DNA of 64,000 nucleotides from Pachyseris speciosa (taxonomy: Eukaryota; Cnidaria; Anthozoa; Scleractinia; Pachyseridae), in the NCBI GenBank assembly GCA_016490735.1, contig JAEMWC010000020.1, positions 1,276,001 through 1,340,000 of the forward strand, in the 5' to 3' direction. The notes below the pieces were generated by a model. The model made no database searches. It saw only the letters and a program-made list of their open reading frames with translations, and was not told the DNA's origin. Position 1 is the first letter of the stretch; each line of letters starts with the position of its first letter. Positions 1 to 14,300 of the stretch are shown one piece after another. Made by a program: the position numbers and the translations under genes.

Positions 1-117
1 TTTGGTGCTGCAACATGCATGCCAAGATCTCTCCTTGCTTGTCTTCTTTCTGTGGTGTCTTCAGTTTGTTTAAGTGTGTTGTTGTTGTTGTTGTTTATTT
101 TGGGATTTGTTTTTCAG

Positions 118-767
118 TTGAGGAGGGTTTCTTTTGCCAAACTACAACCTCAGAGGAACGTGATTTAAAGCAAGCATTAGCTGGTCAGCCTGAAGTCCTT
201 GATGAAGTTCAAGCAGAGTCATCTTACCTGATTGGTGATACTGTGGATCAATATCATGTATTGTCCTCCCATGGAAGTGAACAGGGTACTTCCAGGTATA
301 ACAATAATTTTTCAATTATTTAGTCATAGAAGCAGTACTAGGGCTGCCAAAAGCAGAAACGTAAAGACATGTCAAGCTGTCAGCCTCTGCTGTGAAAAGT
401 GTAAGTGTTGTCTTATGGAAACATCACACAGAAATACACCATTGATATTTTGCCTAGTTATGTTTGAAAAGTATGTTACTAGAACGTCTGAACTGAGCAA
501 AGACAATGATGAAACCATACCATGCCCTGTGAAACAGGTTATGAAATATTGAATTTTGTCAAAGAGAAATTGGAGATCTTGAACATGCAACCTACTGTGA
601 ACTACTGTGTACTTGGCAAATTTTAACTATTTTTAATACCTAAAAGTAAAGCCATTATTTTTGGCCACAGATATGCTCAAGAGTTTTCAAAGTCTAAAGT
701 GTTTGAATATGGACATGGAAAGAATGAGCAGCAACAGATGGCGCACAGGACTAGCAGCCATACTGAT
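118..767 (+). CDS. TASOR: Two upstream exons of the TASOR-like gene (118-295 and 671-767)
   Basis: Exon 118-295 follows a TTTTTCAG acceptor and ends at AG|GTATAA. Exon 671-767 follows CCACAG and ends at GAT|GTAAGA. They join in phase (AG plus A) and give a polar, Ser/Gln/Glu-rich segment with no domain I recognise. The intron 296-670 and the DNA before 118 show nothing else. They belong to the same plus-strand gene by position and open phase; their placement in TASOR is inferred. Confidence 0.5.
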
Positions 768-3700
768 GTAAGAAGCCCACACAAGGTGATCTATGTTACT
801 CATGTATTCTGTAGCAATGACAAAATTCTAGGTCCAGATGTTGGAGTGCTGTTTAATGGCAGTCCACTTTTAAAAGTTAACCAAGGTTTCAACTCACTTG
901 TTGTGAAAGTTTTCATAGGCAATTGTTTAACTCAAGGTAAAGAAAATTTCAAATTAAAACTTGTTACTGACCTTTTGAAAACATACTTGCAAACAAAACA
1001 TAATTAAGTTGGGATCAATCACTGAAATTTTGGAAGGTGAGAACCCTTTTAGCTAGTGCTACACCTTGCAGGAACATTCACTGATAAATGTTCAAAAATT
1101 GTTTTGTGCAAGTTTGCAATAACATGGCTGCATGGAAATCCCTTTTAGACTATAAATGGTGCACAACTTTTTTGGGTTCTGGTGGAAAATTACTGGGAGA
1201 GAGGGAAAATTAAAAAGGTAGTCCTATTTTCCTGGTTCAGTTGGGATTTTCTAAAATGGGAATTTGTTTCATTTACTTTGATATCACTGCTGGGCCTTTT
1301 GGCGCCTACTTCCAGACTATCTGTGAACTGGAGTGAATTGCACAAATGGTACATGCCCATCTAGAATGAAATTTCTCAATTTGGAGGGTTTTTGTTATCT
1401 CATTCATGAATCCAAACCATGGACTGACCAGTTACCATTTAAGAGGTAAACAACCAGTAACATAGTGTACTTACTTATAGGGTCCCAAACACCGCTCAGC
1501 CACCAGAGTTTCTCGATATCCTTGGGTGTCTCAAATAGAAGACAAGCAGGGCCACTTGACGTCAGCACCAGGAGAAGGCAGGTGTTGTATTGACTTGGTT
1601 AGAAATGCATCTTAGTCTGCTGCTGATGCAACCTTCATTGTTAAGCTGGGGGCTCACTAGGAAGATACTTTTTATGGCAATAGACCTTTTTGAAGAAAGT
1701 GTTCTCAAAACCCCCCTTGTTCCCTTTGGTGATGTATTGCAACCCCCCCCCCCCCTCCTCCCCTCCGTCCCTCCCTTAGGCTTAACAATGATTTCTACAT
1801 TACATCACTTCTTTGTCACAATCTGAGGTGATTTGTCTGTTCTCACCTTTGTGTCCTTCAAGGTTACATTCCCAGTGTTTATGATGTTTTTGACTGTGAC
1901 CTCCAAGTTTGTGGCATGTTGTGAGCAGTTGACTGTGATGTGTTTTTATCCTGGGCTCAGAGCTTTTTGTGTGACTTAAACATTTTTTTTTCTGTGGCAC
2001 AAAACAAGACTTAGGAGTTGCTGTTGGCCCAAAATGTAGAGATTCCTTTATTCAGGGTTTCAAGTTCCTATCAAAGTCAGTGAGCCAGTGAGCCAGTGGT
2101 GAATTTAAGGGCAATAGGCATGAGACCTTTAATTTGTTTGGTGAGAAAGGCAGCTTTGTGAAGTTTTTGACGTGAGACCCCTCTCTTATTTGCAACACTA
2201 CTAGTAGATCACCAAATATTGCAACATTTACTCAGTTGGTGGGAAAAATGAATATGACTGTACAGGAAAGATGCATCTTTATGGTGGGTCATTCCCACCA
2301 AAATTCAAGTCTTAATTTGCTGTTTGAATTGTTAATTTCATGTGGGAATGGATCTTATATTGTCAATTTTATTTCTGAACAGGGTTTCTGATTTCCTGTT
2401 CTCTTCAAATTTTATGACAAAATCATTTGAATCACATAACAAATTTGTTATGCTACAGTGAATTTTATGCTACACCAAATTTTATGATTGAGTAACTTTG
2501 TGTTGAAAATGAATTTGATGATGCAAGGCATTTTGGAAACAGCAGCCAATGTACGGTTTTCTAAATGTCCTGCTTTATCAAATTTTGTGCTGTACAGGGT
2601 CTGAAATTGCACTTTCCTGGTCGCCAATGCGACTAAAAATTTTGCACTGGCAACCAGAATTTCACAATTTTCTATCAGAATTTTCCATCTGGCGACCAAA
2701 AATTTTGTTTTAGTCGCCAGTTGGCGTCAATAGAAAAAAGTTAATTTTGGACCCTGGCTGTATCAAATTTAATGCTTCAGCAGTAAAAAGTACTGCTTTA
2801 TAACTTTCATTTGAAGGACCCCACCTGTGGATGTTACCCACAAACACAATTCAACTCTAAAACTTGTTGAGGAAACTGGGACATAAACAACAATTCCAAC
2901 ATTTGTGTCTTCTCATGGTTGTGGTTATAGGGCTCAAGTCAAGCGTCACTGGAAGAAGTTCTGGCTCTGAGAAGTTGAGATCTTGTAATGATGATAAGCA
3001 TGCTGCAAAAAGGTGTAAATTGGAAAATGGCATACATAATAGAAGTCAGAGACTTCCTCTGGCAAGAAAACGGCTTCTGAAAAGAAAAGTGACAAGGATT
3101 CTGTTGAAACTGATAAGCGAAGAAATTGGGAAATTATGGTGTTTGCTTGGATGAATAAACAACAGTTTTCAAAATGGCTTCAAAGAAAGCAACGTGGAGT
3201 TCAGTTGGAGGCTGAGGCAAAGGGTGAAAAAATGCCTCTCTTATACACTCCTGAAGTTGTGAGGCGCTCGTCTGAACGTCTGTTACGTCGAGTTAAGACG
3301 CGGATACGACAGTCTAGTCGCAGCTCTAGTAAATCACCGGTTCCAAGTGTGATGCAGACATCTGATTGCCCTGATTTCGAATTTGATGAAGTGAATCTCG
3401 AAGGTGATTCACAGAAAGTTTGTTGCGGTGAGAAAGACGAAACTCACAGTTACACTTCAAAGGAACACTCACCTGATAGCATGTTTGATTCCAGTTTTGA
3501 TGTTAATGCTGCTGTTAAAAGTTGTACTGTACATAGTTACAAGCACCCATCACTCCCAGACACAATGGAGAGTGCTGATGTACATAAAGACGTTCATATT
3601 ATTGCTGCCAATGCTTGTAAAGAATATGAGTCTGATATGATTTGTGATAAAGAAGTTTCTGGTATATTGGAAGGCCGTGTTACAGAGGAGCCACAAAATG

Positions 3701-6700
3701 AAGTCCCCCACTATGAAGAAAATGATGATGCAACCAATGCACAAACAGAGCTGGTCTTTGATGAGCATTTGGATGATCCATCAAATCACTATAGCTACAT
3801 TGACTTTTCTGCAACTGTAAGTTGTGAGAGTGCTGTTCTCTCTCAACAGAAAGAGGCCTTGGTGGATTCTGCAGTGAAGTTCCTTGATTCTACAATGGGG
3901 TCATGTTTGGCCAATGGTTCTGATAAAAGTAATGAAAGTGAAGAACAGTTGCTAATTTTAAATGATAACTCTCTGAGGGAGGCAAAAGTGACTGATGGTT
4001 CCTTAGAACTTGAGAAGGATTCTGAAGAGTCCACAGAGTGGGTGAAGGGTGTTGAAAGGAGTGGAAATCAAGTGTTAGTGCTTTCCAGCCAAGACGCTCC
4101 TACAGAAGACATCAAGGAGGTTCACCAGTCAATCTGTGAAAGAAGCATTGCTAACCACAATGAACTTGCCACTGAGGTGGTAGAAAACATCCGTGTTGAC
4201 AAAGATTCCTCTTTATCGGGTACGTTGGGTGACAAAGACAAATCAGCAGCATGCGTAGCGGATACTGAAAAAGCTACAGAAGGCACAAATTTGCCAGCAG
4301 TCAAAGAGGCTGAAACCAAAGACTTGCCTTTACCAAGCAAGTGTAATGCCATAGAAGGGTTACTTCCAGACTCATCCTCAAGCCATTTGTCATCCAAAGA
4401 AGGCTCTGTTACAGATACTGAAAAAGGTTCAGAAGATAATAATGTGTCAGGGCTTCAACCTGGGTGTGATAAGCAAAAGTTGGCAGATAAGGATTTGGAC
4501 AAAACCATTGAAACTCCTGCAGCAGCTGACAAGGTAGAAGGGACTCTGACCAAACCTCCCCCTGAGGTGTCTACTGTTCTTGGTTGTGATCACCTTAGCC
4601 ACTACCATGGTCGCATGCCATCACCAGGAGATCCAAGAGTGCGTGCATTGCCAAGTCAGCAGTGGCCTCAATCCACCTCACTGACTACACCCATGGGTCC
4701 TTTATCAGCTCCTGATACAGCTCAGTATTCACTTTTACCACCACCACCACCACCTCCACCTCCACCTCCTCCTCCTCTACCGCCACCTCCACCTCCACCG
4801 CCACCGCCGCCAAATTTCATGTGGTCAGGATTAACACAGGCTGGTCCTTCTCCCAATCCAGGGATTGTGCCTGGCGTACCAAATAATGGATTTCTTGTTT
4901 GGGCTGGTCAGCCACCACATGTGCAGTACCCTGTTGGACATATGCAGCCGCCTGCAGTGTGCAATGACATATGCCCTCCTGGAACAGAGAAACATCGTCC
5001 AACTTTAAGCATCAAACCACCAGACTCGGAAACCGGAGATGTACATGAAAGTACTGATGAGAGTCAGCCACATGGCAGTGTAATGGATCACTCAATTGTT
5101 AATGCACTGATGCAGTTTTATTCGGAAATCAGTGAGGTTGAGGGAAGTGAGAACAACAGTAATGACCAAAATGAAAGTGATGCTGAAGTGAAGACAAGTG
5201 ACAGTGTTCCAAAGCCCCAGGAATTAGAGCAGGCGACAAGCCGCAGAGGACACGAAGTGAGTGATATGGAGATGGAATATGAATTTGATGGAAGCCACAT
5301 GGATGTTTCTGATATGGATGTTTCAGAAATTGAAGAAGGTGATCAAATGGTTTCTGAGAGTGCAACAAGCTTTGATAGACAAATTCAGGATGATTGTAGT
5401 AAAGCTGAAGTGGAGTCCTCTGGAACACAAGTGGAACAAGACTTAGCGGAGGGCATGACAACGACAACAACAGATATTGTTTCCAGCATCATGGATTCAG
5501 TAGTTGACACAACACTAGAAGAGGAGCTGTCTGTTTGTAGGACCCTGAGTTCCACGGTGGACTCAATGCCGATTGTCCATTCTGCGGTCAAAAGACCTTC
5601 AACTCTAAACCGAGCACAACCATTGACAAATCCCTGGGACAGTGCTGATGCAACACAGTTGGATGGTCTTGCTGTCTCTAGTTGTCCAGGGTCAGCTGTA
5701 GACTTACTTCCACTGGAGAGTCCTAGCATGGAAACACCCAGTGAGACCCAGCCTTTGAGTCCCATTGATCCAGTGTTTTTTGCAAATGCCGAACAAACAA
5801 TCTTTAGCTCAATAGGCGACTTGAAAAACCTTCTGGGGAAGTCGTCGTCATTTGATCGCATTGCAGAGGAAGCTATCACCTCAACTGTTTCTTCACTGGA
5901 AGAGGTCCTTCGCCAAGCTCAGAACAGTAATCTTGAGTTCAGCAGTTGTCCGTCAGACAGTGGTGTGTCGACTGGTGAAGAATTGTCTGTTCCTTCAATA
6001 TTGTTTGGTTCTGTTCATGCACCAATGAGCCCTGTTCAAGGCTCTGCAACGAAAGGGTTCATTGGAACATCAAGCTGTGCAGGTGAGGAAACCATCGATA
6101 AAGGTTTGTTTTGTTTCTTGATAGGCAGTTAGGGACTACAGTATTTTCAATATGAAGTACAGTTGAACCTTCAGTGAGGAATTAGTCCAAATGTTAGGAT
6201 AGGTGACAATTTCTTTAAGATCTCAAGAGTATGCATGTGCCACTAACAGAAAAATTACCTTTTTCATACATTCACCACCCTTAACATATACGCTCTCACT
6301 CACTGTCAGTGCAGATGTGCCATCATAAGCCCAGAAATAAGATACAGGCTTGTCTGGGAGTCGAACCCAAGATGTCTGCAATACTGGTGCAGTGCTCTAC
6401 CAACTGAGCTAACGAGCCAACTGGGAGCTGGTCATTTTGTTGGTTCGTAGTAAACCTACGAGTGATGAATTGATGAATGTTATTACATAAAAATCATTTA
6501 TTTGAATTGCGGCAGAGAGGTGAAAGAGGAGGTTATTCACGGATTCATTATGAACCGACAATGATCGCCAATCCAGGCCACTTCAAATTTTTGTACACTA
6601 GTAATGTTTTGTTTTCACGAGTTATAAGACGGTTTTGCTGTCATTTTACAGATAATTGAGTTTTAACGTTGCGGTACCACACATTGTGGCCTGATATGTG

Positions 6701-9700
6701 TGTCATTACTAACTGGATCTTAAACTAACCTTGACATCTCTTGAGCATGTTTGATTCTTCTTCATTTGGCTCTGTTTCGTTTTGTTTTATTTTATTTTCA
6801 AGTGACATCTTGTCCTGGTAACTAAAACTGTAATGTCAGGAAGTTAGCTGCCAATAATAATCACTTTCCATTTGCACTGATCTCTTACCATGTCGTTGTT
6901 CAGATTGAATTATACTAGCATGCTACCATAACGTTTCTCTTCTTGGTGATCAATTTGTGGTAACAAAAGACGGTACAATGATTTTAGTTGTGTTTCTCAT
7001 GGCTTTATGTAATTATATTTAAGTTTATAAATAGCACAGAGTATTATAGATTTAGTTTAAGAACAGTGCAAGCACTTAGAGTGGTTTTCAATTGAGTGTT
7101 GTAAAACAAAAACCGAAGTTATTACTCTAACCATTCACAACAGACGTAAACAGCGCAATGAGCCAATTAGCATACAAAACAATTACATGTTACTGGCGCA
7201 AAGTGTGGGAAAATGCGTGCATGCAAGTCGTGATTGGTTTTTTGGTTTTGCTTCTCATTGGTTAAGAAAGTGGTGCGAGTTTTGCTGGCCAATCACAGAG
7301 TGAAGCAATGCAAAACCAAAGCAAGCGCAATTTACTTTTGATGCTCATTTGAAAACCACTTTCACTTGTGTCCAAATAGTTATTCTGTTATACTCGTGAT
7401 TCCTTCCTTAGGGCTGGGGTGATAAAACCAAAACCAAAGGAATTACTCCAGCCAATCACAACAGACTCGAAAAGCACAACGAACCAATCACAATTATTTG
7501 AAGTATTTACATGTAACCGGCGCACAGCGCTGGAAAATGCACATGTTCAAGTCGCGATTGGTTTTGTTTTTGCTTCTCATTGGTTGAAATAGTGGCACGA
7601 GTTGGCCGATCACAGATCACAATTCAAAATCAAAGCAAACACAATTTACTCTCGATGCTCAATTGATAACCACTTATAGTTATTCTGTTAGACTTGAGAT
7701 TTGTTCCCTAGGGCCGGGAACGGTAAATTACATATAATTCCTTACAACACAACTCTGAGTGCCTGTATGATTTCATTCAGTCAAGAATGTAGTCCACAGG
7801 GAGATACGGTAGTGGCAGATTGATCATAAATTGAAACCTGCGATGCACATTCTGGACTTGATGTATACTGACTGGTTATGTGAGAAATTTTGCAAATTAT
7901 TTCTTTCAGTTGCTGACAAGCAGTCTACGTTGAAGAAGGCACAAAAACCTCGAAAAAAGTTTCGGTTCTATGTATATTCTCCTGAACATGACCGAGAATG
8001 TGAGGCAGTTAAGGTACGTTCTGCAACTCCATGCTACTTTTTTTAGATGGAAAGCCACAAAATTAGAATTATTGAATAACGAAACTACCTAGCCTGCGAG
8101 GTAGGTACTGGAAATGGAAGGGGAAAGCGGTAGCATGCGCAAAGCATTCCCCTCACCTCGTGTGCACGCTTTTCATCCCTTCTCTTTCTAGCACCTCCCA
8201 CGCAGGCTACAAACTACTAAGCAACACTTTCCTGTACTCCTCTCTACCTACTGCACTACTGGTGTCTAACTGGACCTTTAAAGGTGGTCATTAAAGCGAA
8301 AAAATGGTGAATTTTACTTTCTTTAGTGTCGTTATGTGGGCTAAACAATGAAATCCTGAAGTTTTTCAATAGCGAATTGAAAAGTCTGAGACATTACATT
8401 CTTGTGTGACTTACTAGGTACGTGTTTCTTGTCATTTTCTTTTCGTCAAGAATTATATGTTGAAGGCTGGAGGCACGTTTGTAGATATTAAAGATGCTGC
8501 ATGTTTGGAAGAGCATTCCTTGGAGTTAAAAGTTTTGATCAGAAGAAAACACTTGTCATCTGTACACAGGTAAGCCATGGAAAGGAAAACAGTTACAAGA
8601 CAAGAAAACCACTTATAATTCACCCCTACACGTTTTCATTGGAGAACAAGGAAACTTTCAAAACTACAAGTGGAGTGAATTTGGGTGCGATTGGCATTTT
8701 TCAGATAAAGGACAACTGAAACGATCACTCGTAATAGGTTTTAAGGGTTGCCGGTTTATGAAAGTAGCCATGAATGTCATGTGCAAGACTGCAAGTGGAT
8801 GCGTTCTCTATATCTACCTGAAATGAGGAATCTATGGGCTTTATATTTTCGTCTTATTTTGGGACATGGTTTATTGAAATACGTGCATGGATGCTGTCCT
8901 TAAATTTTGAGGGGACAGTCTGTCAGTCTCCAAGAAATCACGCTGATTGATTTGAAGAATCAAATTAAGGGGGTAATATACCTGAATGCTACGTTTTTAC
9001 CTTTTATCCTTATTATCTTCTCGAGATTTCATGCCATCCAAAAAAACCCGTCATAGTTTTGTAGTGCATAAACCCATAAATATCTCAGAATTTTGGGGTG
9101 ATTTTTACAGTGTTTGTGAGGAAGAAGAGAAGGTGGGAGGGGAGAGTGATTGAAAGGGATGGCGAGAAAAATGAAGATTTTAAGGTGATTAAAAATTAAA
9201 TTTGGAGGTTAAAAATTAATGGACGAACACCAAACAGTCCGCCCTCAACCTGACGTGCACCCCCATTGTAGTGGAGTGTCTGAGTGTGTGTGCCTTATTT
9301 TCCCTTTATAATTTTTTCATCAAATCACTTCTTATTTCATTAACATCCAAGTATATTGCCCCCTTAATGTTTGGACACTGGTGCTGTGCTTAGTAAGTGT
9401 CAAGCAAGACAGGTTTAAATTACCGCTTTTCAATCAGTATCTGGGTAGATTCACTGATTTGCCGACTGATTGCTATTCTTGTGTGGGCTATGGTTCGTTT
9501 CCGGCCATATTCCTCACATTTTCCACCTTTTGTCAACTTACAGCGGCAGCCTTCGGAAGATGAAAGAAAGAAGTCTATCTGATTTTTTTTGTCCTATTTA
9601 TTCGGTGAATACATGTTGCTAACCCTGTTTTTTCCTTCAGGTTGGCTAATTTGTACCAGCTTAAAATGGCACCATCTGTCAAGTTTGCACTGTTTAACGC

Positions 9701-10282
9701 ATTAGTAGGTAAGTTTGCACAGCTCTTGACAACAGTTTTTCCCCCTTAAGCTATTCTCCTTTTTATAGCATTCATAAATCGTCACTCTTCTTTCATATGT
9801 ACCCGAGTTTCATAGCCTGGCTGTAATTGAAGGTATCCTATGATGGTACAAACCAACCACTGACCATAGATCATAAAATGTTCAACTTTTGTAGTATATT
9901 CTGCACATGGCTTCTGGTTTTATGTGTGTGTGCAGATTCATTAAGCAACAGATGCGACAACATTTGAGTGCTATTTTTGTTTTAAAAACTGCTAACTGGT
10001 CTTAACAACAATATTCTTTTCCACGGTAGATGTAGCTGAGGGAAGCCGCTTGTATGAGAACATCTTTGTTTCTGGTGGTGCCTTGCTTGTTGATGACATT
10101 ATTCTGAAGACCATCGAAATTGGTAAAGAATTTTTGAAGTCTGTTAGTTTTAAATTTACCATGTTTGTGTTGGAGGTACAGCAGAGGCACATCTTCTAGC
10201 AAGCAAAACTTCATACAATCTGCCTCTGCTGAAGTGGTCCTAATCCGCCTGTGAGATTTTTAACTGCCTTATGTGACCAAAC

Positions 10283-10343
<61 letters not shown>

Positions 10344-10478
10344 GTGGCAGTTTAAAAACTCCTGAATGCCAGGTCCTAATCACAAATACTGGGGATGTAA
10401 ACGTAGCCAATATTATATCAAAATTTACAAATTTGCATTAGATAGAAATGAAATTACGAAAAATAAAATTAATAAATA

Positions 10479-10544
<66 letters not shown>

Positions 10545-11292
10545 ACGTCTCTGTTATTTGTGGTCTGCACTTATTGTCAAGAGTCTCTCTCACTTATCGT
10601 ATGTGCCTTCTTTGTAGATCGTTTGGATGGTGTGTTACGCTTCATGAAGGAACAGAGCTTACTACACCAGAAATTTGTTTGGGTTTTGAATGTCAGCAGA
10701 AATGGTTACAAAAGGCTTTCCATGAGCAGGTAGGCTGAAGACTCGTTTGAATAGATTTTAGGACAAACTTTATCAGGAAACTTCAACTCATTTAATGTCA
10801 TCATCGTTGTTTTTAACAGGCCTCTTACAGAGAGAGACTCCAGAGTGTTGGTTAGTGAATTCTGCTAATATATCATCATCATCATCATCGAAGTCTTGCT
10901 ATTTTCTCTTATGGTACCGAGTTCATTCCCTGAGCTTAGGGCAGTCGTATGACTGTTGGATTACTTGATGGATGGGGTCCCCCTGAGTATGAGAGCAGTC
11001 CCAGGGAGGACAATCTTCTGAAGCTCTGTAATTCTGATATCCCCTGGGATCTTACTGATGTAGTTTTCAGTCCCCTTCTTGACAATCCCAAGAGTACCAA
11101 TGACCACTGGAACAGTTGTTGTTTTCTTTCACCACCACCCGCCATCATCATCATCATCATCATCAACATCAACATCGTCATCGTCATTGCCATCGTCATC
11201 ATCATCATCATCGTCGTCGTCGTCGTCGTCATCGTGATCATCATCGTCATCATTGTCATCATCATCACCACCGTCACCACCACCACCATCAC

Positions 11293-11331
<39 letters not shown>

Positions 11332-14300
11332 TTATTTATTTATTTTTTCTTGTGGGGGTGGGGGAGGGGTTACATGAAAAAGAGTGCTTCAATGCAGTGG
11401 GGATGCAAGGAAAAAAATTGTTTAAAACTGAACATGTTTGTTTTCGTAGAACCTTCTTCGCAGATACAGAGACCAAGGCTTCGTCACAGTCCTTCCTAAG
11501 GTAAAAGTTTAATCTGACTTTGTTGAGGACAGTAATAAATTACGACTTTCAAATTCTGTGAGAAAGGGTTTACCTACAGACGGTGACACTTCTAAACACC
11601 ACCACTGAACTTGCTTTATCCGCATCTTTAAGATGGAACTTGATGCCCATGCACATCCTCGTTTATGAAAATAAGGCTTTTGGCAATTATATTCTACGAG
11701 GTTCGTCTTGTTTGGTTTTCGGGAAATTCTCTTTACTGCAGTGAGTGAGTCTGCTGGCATGCTACTTTGACGTGAAAATGAACTCTTTCAGTTGGTAAGA
11801 ATTTTACACCAGCTGACAAGGGCTTGTTTCGAGGAGCAGAAAGCGACTTGGAAATTGCGCGCATAGCGGTCGTTTCCTTTCCAAGAGCCTGCGTTTTTGC
11901 GCCTTTTTGCGCTCCGGGTCTACGGCCACACCGCTTTTGGAAAGAAAAAAAAATGCAATGCAGTGTGCGTGGAAATGGGGGTATTGATTCAGTAGGTCTA
12001 ATATGTTGCAAATGTCTTCTCCCTCCTTCATTGAGCTAAAGTTCCTTCCACCGTGTTTGCAGAATCAATACAACTTGAATGCCATTGGTAGCTGACGTGT
12101 TTTATTTTTTTTATTCAGGGTTATATCACAGAAGGTATCCCCGCCACTCAGCGGTACCTACAGACTTCACTCAAGCTGCAGACTGAACTCAGCTCAGTCT
12201 ACAGACACATCATTCTTCTGTCAGGTGCGAGTGTTCTCACTTCTATCACAAGAGCGGTTTTTAAGTCAATTGAGTGTCGAAAATAAATTGCTTTTGCTTT
12301 GGTTTTGCATTGCTCCGCTTTGTGATTGGCTAGCAAAACTTGCGCCACTTTCTCAACCAATGAAATCCAAAACCACTCGTGACATGCACGTGCGCATTTT
12401 CCCGCGCTTTTCGCCGGACACTTGTAATTGCTTCGAATTCTAATTGGCTCATTGCGCTGTTGTGCGTCTGCCTTGATTGGCCAAATTGATTGCTTTTGGT
12501 TTTGCTTTACGACACTCCATTAGAAACTGCTCTATTGTATTCTTTGAAAGACTGAATTACATATACAGAGTCACAAGGAACTCTACAATTCTGGTTCGAC
12601 TTTATAGAACAGAGCCGACTTAAGAGAAATTATAGAATCCTTCAGGAGGTTATGGTGAGGAATAGGTTGGCTTGCATCCTTTATCTCTTGACAACATTAA
12701 CAACAACAATGTATTTATTTAAAGAAATATAAAGTTTACAATACTTCATGTCCTGCAAATAGCTACAATGCTAATCTAGGCAGGACAAGACTTTAATTTA
12801 GGCGTTATTAAATTACAAAAACAAAAGAGAATTACAAAGGCATACAGAAAGAAAACACGTTACATATAAATTCAAGTACAAGGGATTTTTTTATTTGAAA
12901 AAGACTAAAATTACGACTGGAAGTATATACAACATATCAGGTTAACTTCACAAAATATTCTATTAAATAATTAACATTCAAATAATTATCTTCATTACCT
13001 AGAACATTAAGGAGTAGTGATTTAATTTTTTTACGAAAATTAGAAACTTTAAGAGTCTTAACAGAAAGTGGAATAGAATTCCAAATAGACATACCAATTC
13101 TAGTAAAAGATTTTTTCATTTTTTCGGTTCTAGAGAATTTAACAGAGAAGCATTCTTTTGTAGATAATCGCGTATTATAATGATTTTTGTATTGATTTTC
13201 GTAAACTTATCGAGAAGACTTTTAGGAGCTGTCTTAGCATGAACGTCATACATTAAATAGCTTAACTGTTGGAAAAACAAGGACTGCAAAGGAAGGCAGT
13301 TTGCTTCAATAAAAAAAGGGATTGCATGGTCTCTGGGTTTAGAAAAATAGATCAATCTTATAGCACGTTTTTGCAGAACAAGTATCTTATTGAGTTAGGT
13401 CTGTGGACAGTTGCCCCATGCACAGATACCATAATTTAAATAAGGAGAAATAAGTGTATGATATAAATTTAAAAGAAGATGCCGTGGAATGTAATGCCTC
13501 ATTTTAGCAATTATTCCAACCGATCTACTAATTTTGTGACAGATAAAGTCAATATGATGCTTCCATGATAGTTCAGAATCAATCATTATGCCCAAATATT
13601 TAACAAAGTCCTTCATCTCTAGAGTTACTCGAGTATTTAAAGTTGGATTAAAAATCTTAATTTGAGGAATGAAAAGTATTTTTTTTTGGCGCGGACGAAA
13701 AATTACATAATTAGACTTTTTGACGTTGAGCGTTAGTTTGTTAGCATTAAGCCATGCACTTACTTTCTCAAGTTCATTATTGACAGTTAGTTCAAGAGTA
13801 CGTAAGTTGTCATTTGCATAAGTTAGACTTGTATCATCTGCGAATAGATGAAAAGTAAATTCCTTGGAAGATTTATGGATGTCATTAATATATAACAAAA
13901 ATAACAAGGGTCCAAGTACAGAGCCTTGAGGCACTCCACATACGATCGTTTCATTTTCAGATATGCATTTCTCTATTTCAATCGACTGTCGGCGATCCGA
14001 AAGATATGATCTAAACCAAGAATTTATAACTCCTCTTATTCCATAGTGTTCAAGTTTAGTCAAAAGAATCTCATGGTTAACGGTATCAAATGCTTTCTTA
14101 AGATCTAAAAATATTCCACAAGAGTACTTTCTATTGTCCATATTAGAATGTATGGAGTCCACAATATCAAGAATCGCGTGCTGGGTACTATGTTTATTGC
14201 GAAAGCCAAATTGCAAATTATAAAGAATATCATTCTTGTCTATAAACTTTATCAGCCTACGATATAAAATTTTCTCAAATAAACGATTATAGATTGATAA

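Noticed and set aside
1741..1756. C-rich tract as a regulatory i-motif
   Set aside because: A plain homopolymer run inside an intron; similar G or C runs occur in MITEs here, and there is nothing to indicate function.
10936..11504. Poly-His, poly-Met, poly-Ile and poly-Ser frames
   Set aside because: All arise from the CAT/CGT triplet array in a TASOR intron and lack support outside it.
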